Source: Obelidium mucronatum
Lineage: Eukaryota; Chytridiomycota; Chytridiomycetes; Chytridiales; Chytriomycetaceae
NCBI GenBank assembly: GCA_025765595.1
Contig: JAIVFH010000006.1
Coordinates: 310,001 to 374,000 of the forward strand
Reading direction: 5' to 3'
DNA length: 64,000 bases
A model generated the notes under the pieces. It worked only from the letters and a program-made list of their open reading frames with translations. It searched no databases and was not told the DNA's origin. Shown piece by piece: positions 45,140 to 58,662 of this stretch (positions are counted from its first letter, which is position 1; the number at the start of each line of letters is the position of its first letter). The position numbers and the translations under genes were made by a program.

Positions 45140-48100
45140 ATGGCCCAAAGAGCCAACTGGCTCGGATCGCGATCCAAGTGAGTACGCAGCGTGTGTGTTT
45201 AATTTCTCTCGGATTATTCTCCTTTTCAGGAGGGACAAGCAAACGAAGCAGCTATTAATCGGTATTCTCCTTTGGGGCAGTGTTGAGTTGATGGATGCAG
45301 CCGCAGCCGAGGGAAAGCCCGCAGATGCGCCAAAGTCCCCCAAAAAGAAAGCCATCGCGTTGGCCGCAAATAGGCGAAGAATTCTTGTGAATATGGCTCC
45401 TCCAAAAAGCCAACAACAAAAAGCCTCTGCAGATGACAAACACGACCCACAATTCACCGAGTCTGCATCGGTGGGATCGTCAAACAAAGTTCGAACATCG
45501 AAATACACTCTGCTTTCGTTTCTACCAAAGAATCTTTTCGAGCAGTTTCGATCTATTGCAAACTTTTACTTTCTAAGTCTTGTGATTCTACAAGCTTTTC
45601 CTCCATTCGCATTGGTTTCTACGTTATTAACAGCTGCTCCAATTCTTATTATTGTTTGCGCCACTGCTGTGAAGGTAACACGAGGCTGTATTCTTTCTTT
45701 ATCCTGATTACTAATACATGGGGTACACATAAGGACGCCATTGAAGACTGGCGACGCCACCAATCTGACGAAAGCGTGAACCACGCAAAAACATATCTGC
45801 TCACAAATATTCGGAACTGGAATTTCCCCGCATCCGGCGATGGAATACTCGCAAACAATAAAAGACGACTGTCACGACAACCAAGTGATCTCATCAGCGT
45901 CATCAAAGTAGATCAATCTGGAAAATATCCGCAGTCACCCAGTACCAGCCCTCCTCCCCCAGCTTCCCCGCCTCCAGTTGAAAAGTCACGGTCATCCCTG
46001 TTTCGTGGGTCTGTCGTTGGAAACGCGTTCACAGATAACTCGAAAAAACTATCGGATGAGGGTCCCTTCTGGCAACAAAGCAATTGGGAAGATGTTCGCG
46101 CTGGGGACTTTGTTTACCTTGTAAACAATGAATCGATTCCTGCGGACTTGCTGATCATATCAACCAGCGAGCCTGATGCGGCCTGTTATGTAGAAACTAA
46201 AAACTTGGATGGAGAGACTAATTTGAAGATTCGCCGTGGTATTCCAGAGTTTGCCCATATTCGGAGCCCTGCTGAATGCGAGAATATTCAGGGCCATGTT
46301 GACAGTGAATTACCAAGCGCGAATTTGTTTACCTATAATGGAGTGATTCGAGTGAATATGGCGGAATTGGGACAGCAACAGCAACTGGTATCCGGAGATA
46401 AAAACAGCTCTCGTACAAATATGAAAACCATTCCCATTGGAATGAACTCAATGCTTCTTCGTGGTTGCATTCTTAGAAACACAAAATGGGTGATTGGTCT
46501 TGTCATCTACACTGGTGCCGACACGAAAATTATGCTCAATTCTGGAATCACTCCTTCAAAACGTTCCAAAATCGATCGGCAATTGAATCCATTAGTGATG
46601 CTTAATTTCTGGCTTCTTGGGGCAATGTGTATTATTTGCTCTCTCATTTGTGCAGTATACACTGCGACTTTTATTCGAGAAGATGCCCTCTTTAGCCCAC
46701 TTGAAGGGCAATATACTCCCCTCTATTCCGCCTTTGTCGCCTTCTTTTCGTGCCTCATTATATTTCAAAACATTGTGCCAATCAGTCTATACATTAGCGT
46801 TGATGTTTCCAAAACAATTCAATCACTCTTTATTAGTATGGACATGGACATGTATGATGGAGAAAGCGACAAATTCGTGAGTCCTCGTTCATGGAACTTG
46901 AGTGATGATTTGGGCCAGATTGAGTATATTTTCAGCGACAAAACTGGAACCTTGACTTGCAATATGATGGAATTCCGAAGATGTAGTATCAATGGAATCG
47001 TTTACGGCAGTTCCTATGTTACAGATGCGAAAAATAGCCTTGGGAAAAAAACGGAGGCAGAGTGCAGACGAGACTCGGAGCTGAAAATGAAACGCCAGCT
47101 GGGTGACTTGTTTGATACCAAATATCTCGCGAAAAATCTGGCGTTTGTGGATACGTTGCTTCCTGAACATTTGAAGGAGGAAGGAGAACAAGGACGTAAA
47201 ATCAGAGAGTTTTTTTCTCTTCTTGCTGTGTGCCATACAGTTTTGGTTGAGAAACCTGAGGCAGCTATCAATCCAAATCATATCGAATATCGAGCGCAGA
47301 GTCCCGATGAGGCTGCTTTAGTTGCAGCTGCTAGAGATGTCGGCTTTGCATTTTTGACAAGAAATGAAGATACAGCGCAGATTGATTTGATGGGAGAAGC
47401 AAGGTAAAATCAAAATTCTCTTTCCTGTAATTGCTCCCTTGACTAATAATCCCTTCCCCAAAATAATACTAGATCTTATAAAATCATGAATGTTCTCGAA
47501 TTCAATTCAGACCGCAAGAGAATGTCAGTGATAATCAAGCGACCAGAAGGCCAAATCATCTTGCTCGTTAAAGGAGCAGACAGTGTTGTTTACGATAGAT
47601 TAGAAGAAACATCAAATTCGGCAGAATTGGCATTACGTGAAACAACACTTAAGCATCTAGAAGCATTTGCAAACCAGGGTCTTCGAACACTTTGTTTGGC
47701 GTACAAAGTAATCCCGCACTACGAATACGAAGCATGGGCTGAAAAATACCGAAACGCACAAAACTCTCTACAAAATCGAGAAAAAAATGTTGATGAAGTC
47801 GCTGATTTGATTGAAAGGAATTTGATGTTGATGGGCGCAACTGCAATTGAGGATCGTCTACAAGATGGTGTACCTGAAACCATAGGAACGCTGTCAAAAG
47901 CTGGTTTAAAAATTTGGGTTCTGACTGTGAGTAATTCCTACTTTCAACTTATTTTGTGTTGTTAATTTTTGGTTAGGGGGACAAAATGGAGACCGCCATC
48001 AATATAGGATTTGCAAGCAACTTATTGAAAAAGAATATGATCCTGATTGTCATCAACTCCGTTTCTCAAAAAGATACATTTATCCAGCTCTTGGAAGCAC

Positions 48101-48580
48101 TTGAAAAATTTTGGACTCCAGAAGGACTGTCTCGCCGGGCAGAGAAGTTCGCATTAGTCATTGATGGAACGAGTCTGAAGTTTGCATTGGCAGCCACTTG
48201 CAGGCCAATGCTTCTTGAAATTGGGTGTCGATGCACCTCTGTTATATGCTGCCGAGTGTCTCCGCTGCAAAAGGCAAGAGTTGTATCGCTGGTAAGGAAA
48301 GGTCTTGGAGCAATGTGTTTAGCAATCGGAGATGGGGCCAATGATGTTAGTATGATCCAAGAAGCAGATATTGGGATCGGAATAAGTGGAAAGGAAGGAA
48401 TGCAAGCTGTAATGGCAAGCGATTATGCGATTGCTCAGTTTAGTTTTCTGGGGAAGTTACTGCTTGTTCACGGACGTTGGGGATATGTCCGAACCGCAGA
48501 GATAATCTTCAATTATTTCTACAAGAATGCAGTTTGGTTGTTTTTGCTATTGTGGTACCAGTTCAATTGCGGGTAAGACT

Positions 48581-48611
<31 letters not shown>

Positions 48612-50220
48612 GGGATTGAATTTAACACAATCAAAATAGATTTTCCGCCGATCTTATTACGGACTTCACTTATGGAATGTTCTTCAATACATTATTCACA
48701 TTATTTCCCACAATGTAAGTAGTCTATCTTGTTTCCGGGGTGCTCTTCTTCTAAGAGCTTTTTGGATCAGGTTTATTGGGTTTTATGAACAAGACATCAA
48801 TGCAGATATAAGCATGCAAGTTCCTCAAATTTATCGCAAGGGAATGAAACAAGATGTATTCAACATTGAAAGATACTGGTTGTTCATGTTCGATGCGCTA
48901 TGGCAGTCTATAATAGCCTACTTTTTTGTTGTCTGCATATACGACGACTCAAATCCAAACTACAGTGGCCGTTCTGGAGATCATGACTCGATGGGGACAA
49001 TCATGTCTTATGTTTGCATTATATGCGTCAACTTACATGCAGCTATAAACACAACAAACTGGACGTATTTAACATTTTTGGGCTTGTTGGCCAGTTATGC
49101 GGTCTGGATTCTGTACGTTATGATGTATTCCACATCTATGGAGAATAGCCCCTTTGGACAGCTGGACACTATTTATAGAGAGCCGCATTTTTATCTGTCC
49201 ATTATCGTCACAGTTGTTGTATGTTTGATGCCAAGATTTGTCTTCAAATTCATCCAGCAGTACATGTATCCCAATGACACGGATATTCTGCTAGAAATAC
49301 AAAAGTACTTTTGGAAAGCTGGAGGAGAAGTTTCAGTGGATCTCGAGAAATCTGCCTCACAAATTCCTCACGAAGAGTCTGTGGTGGAGAACTTGAGACT
49401 CCCTGAAGGAGAGGAAGTTGGATTAGGACCATTGAAGACGGTTCACTCTGATAATGCATTTGAAAGTGCCCGGAAGTCTACACAACGCATATCTATGCTG
49501 AAGCGTACTCAATCGGAGCATTCCGTTGTGTCCTTATCTCAACGCGCGAATACATCCGAAGGAGGTAAATCTGTGCAAGTTACAGACGACACAACGAGGC
49601 AGTTGCTTCAGCGGCATCATTTCAAGACTCTTGGGCCAATTGAAAGGAGGAAGACAACGCGACGGTCAACAACAGGCTTGGATGACTACAAGATCAAAAG
49701 CCCCGATGGATTCATGCCTATACCTATGCGTAGGCAAAAGTCGGAAGCCTTCTTGCGGCATAGCACGGAATGGAAGACCATGGATGGAATCAATGAGGTG
49801 CCACAACCTGCCGCAGTTACAACGACTCCAATCTCTCTGCCACCAAGCTCACCCCTTCGACTGAATAAGGCAGGAACCAAAACATCTATATTCTTTATGG
49901 GGACGCAAGAAGAGGTTGCAAACACTGGATTCTGCTTCTCACACGAAAAAGGAATGACAGATCTGATTACTCCAACCAAGATGTCGCGTTTAGACTTGGA
50001 TGCCATCACAACACAGCTAGTGAAAAGGGATTATGGAAATGGAGCTGAGCTAAAACACCGATCTCAGGGCAGGCGGTCAATTCCTGTTGGCATGTCTGGG
50101 TTGGCAAGCGAAGACAGTACGCCGCCGCCGCTTCCACAATCGCATGAAGCCAGTGTAACCTCGCGGCCTGGCTCGGCAAACCGGGCGCGCCGATCAATGT
50201 CGATGAATGCCAAAAAGTGA
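45140..50220 (+). CDS. P4-ATPase phospholipid flippase (Drs2/Dnf type)
   Basis: Moves phospholipids to the cytosolic leaflet of plasma, Golgi or endosomal membranes. About 1,500 residues, seven or so exons. The first exon is short ([13 protein letters not shown]) and joins KRDKQTKQ. Family marks in order: [15 protein letters not shown] and ANFYFLSL at TM1, DGETNLK in the actuator domain, the phosphorylation loop FSDKTGTLT near 46930, [34 protein letters not shown] and [19 protein letters not shown]. The C-terminal membrane region and a long Ser/Arg-rich cytosolic tail of ~300 residues follow. The insertion around 45860-46060 (Ser/Pro-rich) and the long tail are larger than in yeast Drs2. A poly-T tract of about 30 lies in the intron near 48580-48611. 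Needs a Cdc50-type partner, not present in this window. Confidence 0.93.
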
Positions 50221-50274
50221 CTTTTCAATTTAAATAATAAATAATAAATAAAATAAACGGAAAAAAAGAGTGTG

Positions 50275-53200
50275 ATGGACGACGACAGCCGCGCAGGATC
50301 GGCCGATGCGTTCCCGCTTCTGTCGCCGTCGCGAGCGCGCATTCTCGTAGTCCCAGTGGCGCCGCGCGACAGTGCGTGTTTTAATTTGCGTTCGTTTGTT
50401 TGTTGTTTCGGCTCTCACCGCCGCCGCAGAGCCGCTGCGCGCCGACTCGTTCCGCCGCAGCGTCGATCTTCTCAGCCAGTTCAGCGTCGTCGCCGTGCGC
50501 GACGCGACGCCGCCCGAAATGCTCAGCCAGCTGTCGCCCGAAAACATCAACGTGCAAAACAGTGAGTGTCCTGCTGCGCGAGGCGGTCCTAAGCAGCTGT
50601 TGCTTCAGAGGTCATGTACCACCCAGGCTGTCTGTTTCTGGAGTTTGCGACGTCGTACAACCGCGATCATGTGTTCCTGGAGGACTTTCAAATGCACACG
50701 CGTATCATGGGCGTTATTGGCATTGCCGACTGCAACAATGCTGCCAGCGAATCGGAGCAGCGGCATTATTTGGCGGAATGCTCGCGCGTTTTTGACGACA
50801 TTGTCAAGCGGGTGTGTATAGAGCCTTTTGGGATTGTTGACGTGAACTAAACCTTGGAAATCAAGTACCCATCCTCACTAGTTCACAAATGTGTGGCATT
50901 TAATCCATCCCAATATATCGTCACTTCGCCACTCAAAGAAATCTATTCAATTCCGAATGAGGGCCAACTGTCATCATACATGGCCATTTTGGTTAATTCT
51001 TTCACAACGGAACTGTTGAGAGCATTCACGAACCTTGTACGAATGGTCTTTTGTTTATCTTCCTGCAGTTTCTTACTTCGACATTCCCTCTTTTTGGTTT
51101 ATTTAAGGTCAAGCAAATTGAAACACGCGTGGTTGTAACCGGGCCAACACCTCCCAGTTATAGTGCGACGCGAAAAGTCTCTTCCGTCAACCTCACTGAC
51201 AATCAGCAGACTGGAGACAATATTGCAGTAGTTGGTGCGGCCATCAACAACAGCGAAAGAAACAAGAAGCGAACCCCAGCCAGAGCATTGAAACTTGTAA
51301 CAGATTTGTTTTTAATGGCAGGGCGTTTGGATATTGCTGTTCAATCGTATGTTTATTAATGATTATTTAACTCGTTACCTAAAATATCTTGGTTGAATTT
51401 TTTAGGTATCAGATCTGTCTTGAGAAAATGAAAGAAAACTCCGATTTTGTATGGTGGGGTGCAACTTTGGAGTCATTCCAGGCTGCTATCCTTTTGACCT
51501 TGATCAACAGAGCTGGAATTGGTGTAATGATCTTTAAAATTATTTGATCATTCAGCAACTGAATTCGAACGTTTCATTAGCCACTGGCCGCAAGACAGGA
51601 AGCCGGGTCTGTTAAACCCGGAGACTTGATATTGAGGCCGCCCACTATAACATCCATCCTCGCGTCACCCGTTTTGCTAACCTTCCACCCTCTTCGTGCA
51701 TTTCTCGCTGAAACTCCTGACCGGCACCGCGAGATTCTTCAAATTTATGAGTACGGAAATGCAACGGCAGCTACCAATGGACTCAGTCCTATACCCATTC
51801 TTGCCGTTTCAGTCTGTGTTCGAGTGGCTAGAGTTTTGAAAGCAATGCACAAGTTCGGATTTGCAGAATATTTAGTCAATGGGGCTGCCCTGAATTTTAT
51901 TTTGAGTGGGGACGCGAACATTGGAGATGCTGCCAAATCTGGTTCAGGCCCGAATGCCGGCAACACCGTCAGCGGAGCTACACCAGCTGTCAGCCAAGCG
52001 GGGGCCGGAGTGGGGTCAGCCCAAGGTGTCGCTGGGGATCGAATTATATTCAATAATGGCATTGGTGCAAACAAACTTGATGTGAACTCATGGCTTATGA
52101 AAGCAAACCATATCCTCGGATCGAATGTGGACTGGATCGCTCTATCGGATCGTGTGTGGGGATATGCTAATATTGCTTCCATCTATGGCAGTATTGGGTT
52201 CAGACGGTCAGTACCGTCTGTGAATGTATTTTTTCTGATGGGGTTTTAATGTTCAGGAAGCACGCCTTTTTCTTACGTGAAATGAATTTGGTGGTCTCTG
52301 AAACTCTGCGACCAAGTGGTTTTAGTGGTTTGGCGGCATCTGCCAGGGCTAGTCGTGCTGGCCGCCTCTCCTCCTTTGAAGATGGTACGCGGATGATTGA
52401 CTCTTGGAAGCGAGAATCCCTGATCAACCTGGAGGAGGGAGAGGAGTTACGATTTACAACAGAACACGACAGCGTGATTGGAAGAATTGATTCAGAAAAA
52501 GATGATGGGATCTTGAATCTTCGTGGAGGGCCGCCAAACGGCGTTATTCAGTGCTATAAACGGGTTTGTGAGGTATTCGGGCTTCAGATTCGATGTAAGT
52601 TTTTGATTCATGAAAGTTTTCAATCAATTAAATCCACTCCAGCTTATAAACCCCGTGTGCCGAATACTGGATTTTTGCATCCGACATTTTCTGATGATGA
52701 AGAAGAATGGTTAGACGAGTTTGAGAACGAGGACGACTTGAAAGCAATGGACGATGGGAAGCCTCTTGCGACTAATCCAACGGTTGTAGTTCCTGTCAGT
52801 CCTCAAGCGGCAAATCCAATTGGCAGTGCACATGTGAGAACGTCATCATTGAGGAACTTGGCTGCAATGGCCGTTGGTCTTTCCAAACAACATACCAAGA
52901 GTAAATCATCCCGAATTCGCTATGGTTGGCCTGCTCTTCAAATTCAAGTCTTGAAAGAGTGTATTCAGGTGGCCGAAGCCGTTGATGGTGTGTTGGGTCG
53001 GTGTGAAACAATTCGTTGTTTAATAACTCGTTTTTGTAGATCACCCGTATACAATTTACTTTATCATACGTCTCTTAAGGCGCTTAAAGAGACATCTTCC
53101 GCCTGCAGATCAGCATGATTTGGCTGATCGACTGGAAGGCGTGATTCTGAAGACCTTGGCCAAGTCGGCCCATGATAACCAGCCAGAGATGCTGTCACCT

Positions 53201-56193
53201 ATTTCTGGGAATTTCCCACGACCTGTTGATCGATCAAATGAAGATACTAGATTGCTTCCTGTTATGGTGAGAGGTGTTGTTGGTGGTGTTGCTGGTATGC
53301 CACTGTTGCGGAAAATGGATGTCGTAATGTGAGTTAGCAATTTCCATCGTGTAAAGATCGTATTAAATTAACACCGAATGCAGTCAACCCCAACGGCTGG
53401 TACCTTTAACACATCCAATCTCTTGGCTTACTGGCTCTCTTGATTCAAAAACTGCCCCAAAGGAGCTGTTTTTATATAACCCAACAGCAGAAAAGGGAAA
53501 AAAGAAGAAAGTGACTCTTGTTGTGAACGAACTGGTCTATGTTGACTTGGTGTTGGCCAATCCGTTTGCCTTCGAGTTGGACTTGAAGAGTATTCTACTC
53601 AGGTATGTTTGCCAATCCCAACTATGCAAAAAAAATTTTTTTTTTGAAAGGTGTTTTTTCATTCAAGAACTTCGGGGATTCGATTTACTCCAAAACCAAT
53701 TGCGACCGTTATACCGCCATATACGCGAGCACACCATGTACGTGTCTATGGTACACCTTTGGAGTCCGGAACGGTTCATTTTCACGGTTGTACGGTCAAA
53801 ATGTTTGGGGGTTGTTTGGAGGAAGAGCTATACCCATTGAAGAAAGCTCTGGATGATCCAAAAAAGAAGACGAAGGATGGTAAACGAAAAAAACAAGACG
53901 AGAAGGAGAGATTCGGAAAGAGACCAGTTCATGCCCATGTTGTAAAGCAAGATAAGAAACCAGAGGCCGTCAATGGACCCGATAGGTATAGATTGACCCG
54001 AATCATGGTTTGGATTTATAAACATGTCCCCCTCCATCTAGATCTTGGTCGGTTCCTGTTGAAGTTGTTCCCGAGCTACCACTCTTGAATGTGATAAAAG
54101 GTTCTGGAATCGGTTTGGGGGCCTTAATGATTTTTGAAGGCGAAAGGTTTGCAAAGAGATTACAATTCACAATTGGTGTCTCTTGTTGAACCTAATTTTA
54201 CGTGACACGCACAACAGATCTAGCTTCACCTTGGACCTTGAAAATATTGGAACGATACCAATCAACTACCTGAGAGTTTCATTTGTTGAGACGATCACAA
54301 CAGAAGTTGGGAATTCTGAATCTGTTGAGGAATTAGAGAAGATTTATGAACGGGATGTCTATGAGCACAATATTCGCGCTTTTTGGTTGGAAACCGCGGA
54401 TGGTGACTCCAATTCTCAGGGAAGAGGAGCTTCCTACTTTGCTCGCATTGCTCCACCAAAAGCTTTGCAGGTGATTGATGTAGTTATGAACCCGGGAGAG
54501 AAAACAACAGTACATATCGGTGTGTTTGGTAAAAAGATGTGGTATGTTTATACATGGACTTTTTTCCATTTTTCATTTGGCTAAGTCATTTACTCAAGCA
54601 CGGGTGGAACAATTGTTTTTGAGTATGGAAGCGTTTCCTATCCGTCTCAAGATCAAAGCGAGAGTGATGAAAATGGGGTCTTCTTTGCGAGACAGTCCCT
54701 TGTTCCTATTATCCTTAGCGTTCAAAACCCCCTGTCATTGCATAACATCACTGTTTTCAACATCAATAATCGAGAAGCATCGGTTGCTGTTGAAGACAGA
54801 GAAATATCTCGAGCAATTTCTTTGGAAGACCTTGTTATTGATCATTCGGGTGTGAATTTGAGAGACAGTGTAACCAGTGAAGGAATCAAAGGAGGTCGTA
54901 GATTGAATTCCGAGCACTTTATTCTATCGTTTGATCTGCAAAATTTATGGACTCTTCCTTTTGAAGTGTCTTTTGACATTTATGATGGTGAGTGTTGTGA
55001 ACGCAACCAAGATGGATTTAATAATCTATTTTCTCCAGATTCGGATGTTTCATCCTCCCCAGTTTCAACAATCTCCGTAAACTTATTCCCTGGAACAACC
55101 AAAAGGTACCAGCAGATGATTGCTGTAAATTTCGTTCAATGTATTTAACACCGTCTTGTAGAATCATTCTTCCAATCAAGCGCATCTTTCTGCCCGTCGA
55201 ACAAACAATTCTACCCATTCCGTTACCCACATGGAAACAATTTGTCGTTGGAAGAGTCGAAAAGCTTTCCTATCAGGAGGACAAATTCCAACGTCTCGCA
55301 TTTTGGCTTCGTGAAGCCCTCATTGGTCTCGGGGTTGGCGGGGCTCCTCTCATTGACCCAGCTACGGGCGACTACATGTCTGATCTAGTGTGTGGCGGGT
55401 CGGCAGAAGATGGCACCGTTGGGGGTTATGGACGCGTTGTTGTCCGATGGAGTTGTGGTCGTGGCAGAAGTGGGAGGTTGTTGCGTGTCCGCGATTTCCA
55501 GTTATTGGATCAAGAGATGGTCAACTGTGTAACTCAAGAAGAGATTTCAATCACGACGGTGGCGCATACATGTGAAGGGGTTGTATCGGATGTTGGGGAT
55601 TCAGCAGCAGTAGCAGCAGTAGTAGCACGGCCAGATTTGAGATTGTTGTCTGTTGTGGAGCCTGAATCTGGTCGGATCCGAGTGAAGGCACATGAATTTA
55701 TCGCACTTGAATGGAAACTGGTCAATAACCGATGTAAGTTGGATTACCCTCATCAAAAACTTTTTGAGCCTGTTTTTTGTTTTGGATCCCTAACAAGGTG
55801 TGGGTACCCACAGATTCGCCAATCACTGTATGCTTACGGATTCAACCAGTTTTTGGGAACATTGACTCAATTTCAGAGGGGGATTTGGAGGAAAAGTCGG
55901 TATCTTGTGATGGCAGAATGATATATTCAGGGACTTTAGAAACGCCTCTTCCGATTGTTCTATCGGGGCGAGGCGGATCGACAACACATCAAGTTGCCTT
56001 CATGTTTCTGTCCAGAGGGGTGTACAGTCTGGTTGCACATGCTGAAGAAGTTGGGCGCATTGGGGATCCTGAGTCTGTTCCAAAAAAGAAAAGCAAGAAA
56101 GACAAGGAGGTGGATGCTGTGGCTTTGGGATTGGTTGGGTCGGCTGGTTCGTTATTCTGGGGCCGTGAAACCACTATTGTCCTTGTTGAGTGA
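50275..56193 (+). CDS. TRS120: TRAPP II complex subunit Trs120/TRAPPC9
   Basis: Subunit of the TRAPP II exchange factor for Rab11/Ypt31-type GTPases at the late Golgi. Many exons, roughly 1,600 residues. N-terminal signature: ARILVVPVAP, SVVAVRDATP, then MYHPGCLFLEFATSY, FLEDFQMHTRIMGVIGIADC. The middle has alpha-solenoid segments (DLFLMAGRLDIAVQSY). The C-terminal half has the Ig-like strands typical of TRAPPC9: VNELVYVDLVLANPFAFELDL, FTLDLENIGTIPINYLRVSF, GVFGKKMW. It ends near REGVYS-like and GRETTIVLVE sequence. The first two exons lie in a GC-rich patch. Exon joins were checked for the first four exons and several later ones, not all. Confidence 0.87.
50290..50570 (+). other. GC-rich patch at 5' end of TRS120
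   Basis: Exons 1-2 and part of intron 1 are GC-rich and CpG-dense; composition drops after about 50580. Same position relative to the start codon as in ISA1 and the STAND gene. Confidence 0.75.
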
Positions 56194-56240
56194 GTTTAAA
56201 TAATAATAAAACAGAACTCCGACGGAATTTTGAGTCTTTT

Positions 56241-56267
56241 GCTGTATCTGCTGTATCTGCTGTATCT
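56241..56267. repeat. three direct copies of a 9-bp unit (GCTGTATCT)
   Basis: Three perfect tandem units in the short spacer between TRS120 and the NIPA gene, upstream of the NIPA start. Confidence 0.9.
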
Positions 56268-56353
56268 GCTTTCAGGCCAGAATTAATAAAATTGATGAGA
56301 GATGCCACAAAAACGTTTTTCTGTTCTGACACAAGAGAAATTTGGGGGGAAAT

Positions 56354-58566
56354 ATGACGGGAACAGGAAATCCCACCAGCAGCGATTCACCGTTGTTCCG
56401 GGTTCTAGGAGTCTCGTTAGCATTAGCTTCAGCTGCATTCATTGGAGCCTCGTTTATCCTGAAAAAGAAGGGACTGTTGGATTCCAATGCATTGGATGGT
56501 CGGCGACCGGGCACAGGCCACGGCTACCTCAAAAACACGCTGTGGTGGACTGGGATGATCATGAGTGAGTCGGCTCCCCCCCTGCATTTCTTGATGGCTG
56601 CAGCTGAGCTGGTTTCGACGTCTGCAAACCACCATACCGACCCACCCAAAATTCCCGTCAAGATCAACTTATTCTGTGTTCCTTCCCTACCACCCTTCTT
56701 TATTCTTTTGATTTCGTCTATTTACCTAATTGCGAGAGGCGAGGAGGGGGGGCATCAGATCCCCCTTGTTATTGAGGGGAATGATCGAAAACAAACTGTG
56801 CACGCACGCACCCCTCCCTTTTCCCAAGCCCGAATGTGAACAACATATCAACAACCAAATATTCATTCCGTCCCGATCCAATTTCGTTAATAGTGATTTA
56901 GAACCCTCCCCCCCTCCCCCCCGTCTCCCCGCCACAAAAACAATTGCGTGATTCTAACCACCACTTTTTTTTCTGCTTCTTCTTCTTCTTCCCCCCCATC
57001 TGTCCTTTCCTTTTTCATTCTATTTTCTTTTTTTTGTTTTTCTATTTCTTTTAGTGCTTGTTGGCGAACTATGTAACGTTGCTGCGTATGCGTTCCAGCC
57101 AGCAATCATTGTCACGCCTTTAGGAGCAATATCTGTCGTTATTTCAGCCGTCATGAGTGATATTTTCTTGAAAGAGAAACTGAATCTGAGTGGGAAGATT
57201 GGATGTGCGCAATGCGTCCTGGGGGCAACTTTGCTGGTTGTGAATTCTCCGCCTGGATCAGTTACGGGGAGTCTGGTGTCGTTTTGGGTGAAAGTTTGGG
57301 ATTGGGGTGAGGGGACACTTTTGAGTTTTTTTTTTCTTGCCTAAAATTAATACTCAAAAACAAAAACAAACAAAAAAAACCATCATTTTTTATTTGCAGG
57401 CTTCATGTCGTATCTTGTCGCAAATATTAGTGGGTTGGCTTACATGATTCTCTATGCTTCACCGAGATGGGGTGAAAAAACACCAATGGTATACATTTCC
57501 ATTTGCTCTCTTCTTGGTTCTTTTGTGGTAGTCGTCCTACAAGGTATGTTTTTGGTCGTTGGGGGGGTGGTGGTTTTTTTTTTTTTTTTCAAACATGTAA
57601 TTGAAATATTTTATAACCCCAACAAGTTATTGGAAGCGCCATTGTCTATAGTGCAGAAAACCCAAACGACAGTCAATTCAAGGACTGGACATTGTATCTA
57701 CTGATTCTATTCGTGTGTTGCTGTGGGGTGACACAAATCAATTTCCTCAACAAGGCGCTCAATTTGTTTAGTACTGCCATTGTGACGCCTATTTACTTTG
57801 TCTGTTTCACGACGGCGACGCTGATTTGTAGTGCCGTTTTGTTTCGGGATTTCGCGTTTACAAGTGGGGTCCAACTTGTTAGTGCTTTGGTGGGGTTTTT
57901 GGTTATTGTAAGTGTCTATTTTTTTTTTTTTCTTTTCGATTTCTCGCTTGATGGTCTAACAAAAAACAACCTACATACCAACAACAACAACAAAAAAATA
58001 AAAATAAATAAAAAATAAATTTATAGGTCGGCGGAGTCGCTCTGTTATTCGCGTACAATGCAAAACTATCAAAGGGAAGCGAGTTGAACTCAGCAATTGA
58101 TCCAAAGTCAAGTATGGAAGGCGATGGAATGAGTCCAAATCATAGCAGCCACAGTAGTGGAAGTTCAAGTCCAAATGTCAGCGAGGCACTCCTTAGTCCT
58201 CATCACAATCAAGAGAGTATTGGGTTGAGTCGGCTACGGATTCCAGCAGCTGGGAATAGCACGGGGGTGAGCCTGCGGCCAAGTCCAGCTCAGCGAACGT
58301 TTTGGTCTGATGAAGACGCTGTGATTGGGAGTAGTGGTGGTGCCGCGGTAGGGGTCACTAGCACCAGTAGCGGGGGTGGGGTAGAGAGTCCTCTGAAAGT
58401 GAGCATGAAGGGATTGAGAAGTAGCTATCATACAAATAGCGAAGTGAGCTTTGTGAAGGTGAATAACGTGGGTGGGATGACAGGGACTGTTTTGAGCGAT
58501 TGTGCAATAGATGGCGAGAGAGACATTGGGTTATTGGACGATCAGGGACCTGCTGGCTGGGAGTAA
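56354..58566 (+). CDS. NIPA-family magnesium transporter
   Basis: Multi-pass membrane Mg2+ transporter of the NIPA (DUF803) family. Start at ATG 56354; upstream codons in frame are not ATG. Exon 1 (56354-56564) holds LALASAAFIGASFILKKKGLL and WWTGMIM. After an unusually long intron (56565-57054, 490 nt, with C-, G- and T-rich tracts) the family core continues with GELCNVAAYAFQPAIIVTPLGAISVVISA (quoted in part), DIFLKEKLN and NSPPGS. Later exons hold GLAYMILYASPRWG, NFLNKALNLFSTAIVTPIYF, ICSAVLFRDF. The C-terminal ~180 residues are cytosolic, Ser/Gly-rich and end in QGPAGWE. Nine helices are expected. Confidence 0.88.
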
Positions 58567-58662
58567 AACAACCACAAACAGAAACAAAGAAAACATCATT
58601 TGAAACACGATTTTGGATTTTGGGGGGGTTGTTCTCAAGTTTTTTTTTTGATAAATCTGGAA

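Noticed and set aside
51603..51621. CCGGGT...ACCCGG inverted repeat resembling a terminator hairpin
   Set aside because: It lies in an open TRS120 frame (EAGSVKPGDLILRPP) and intrinsic terminators are not expected in a eukaryotic nuclear gene.
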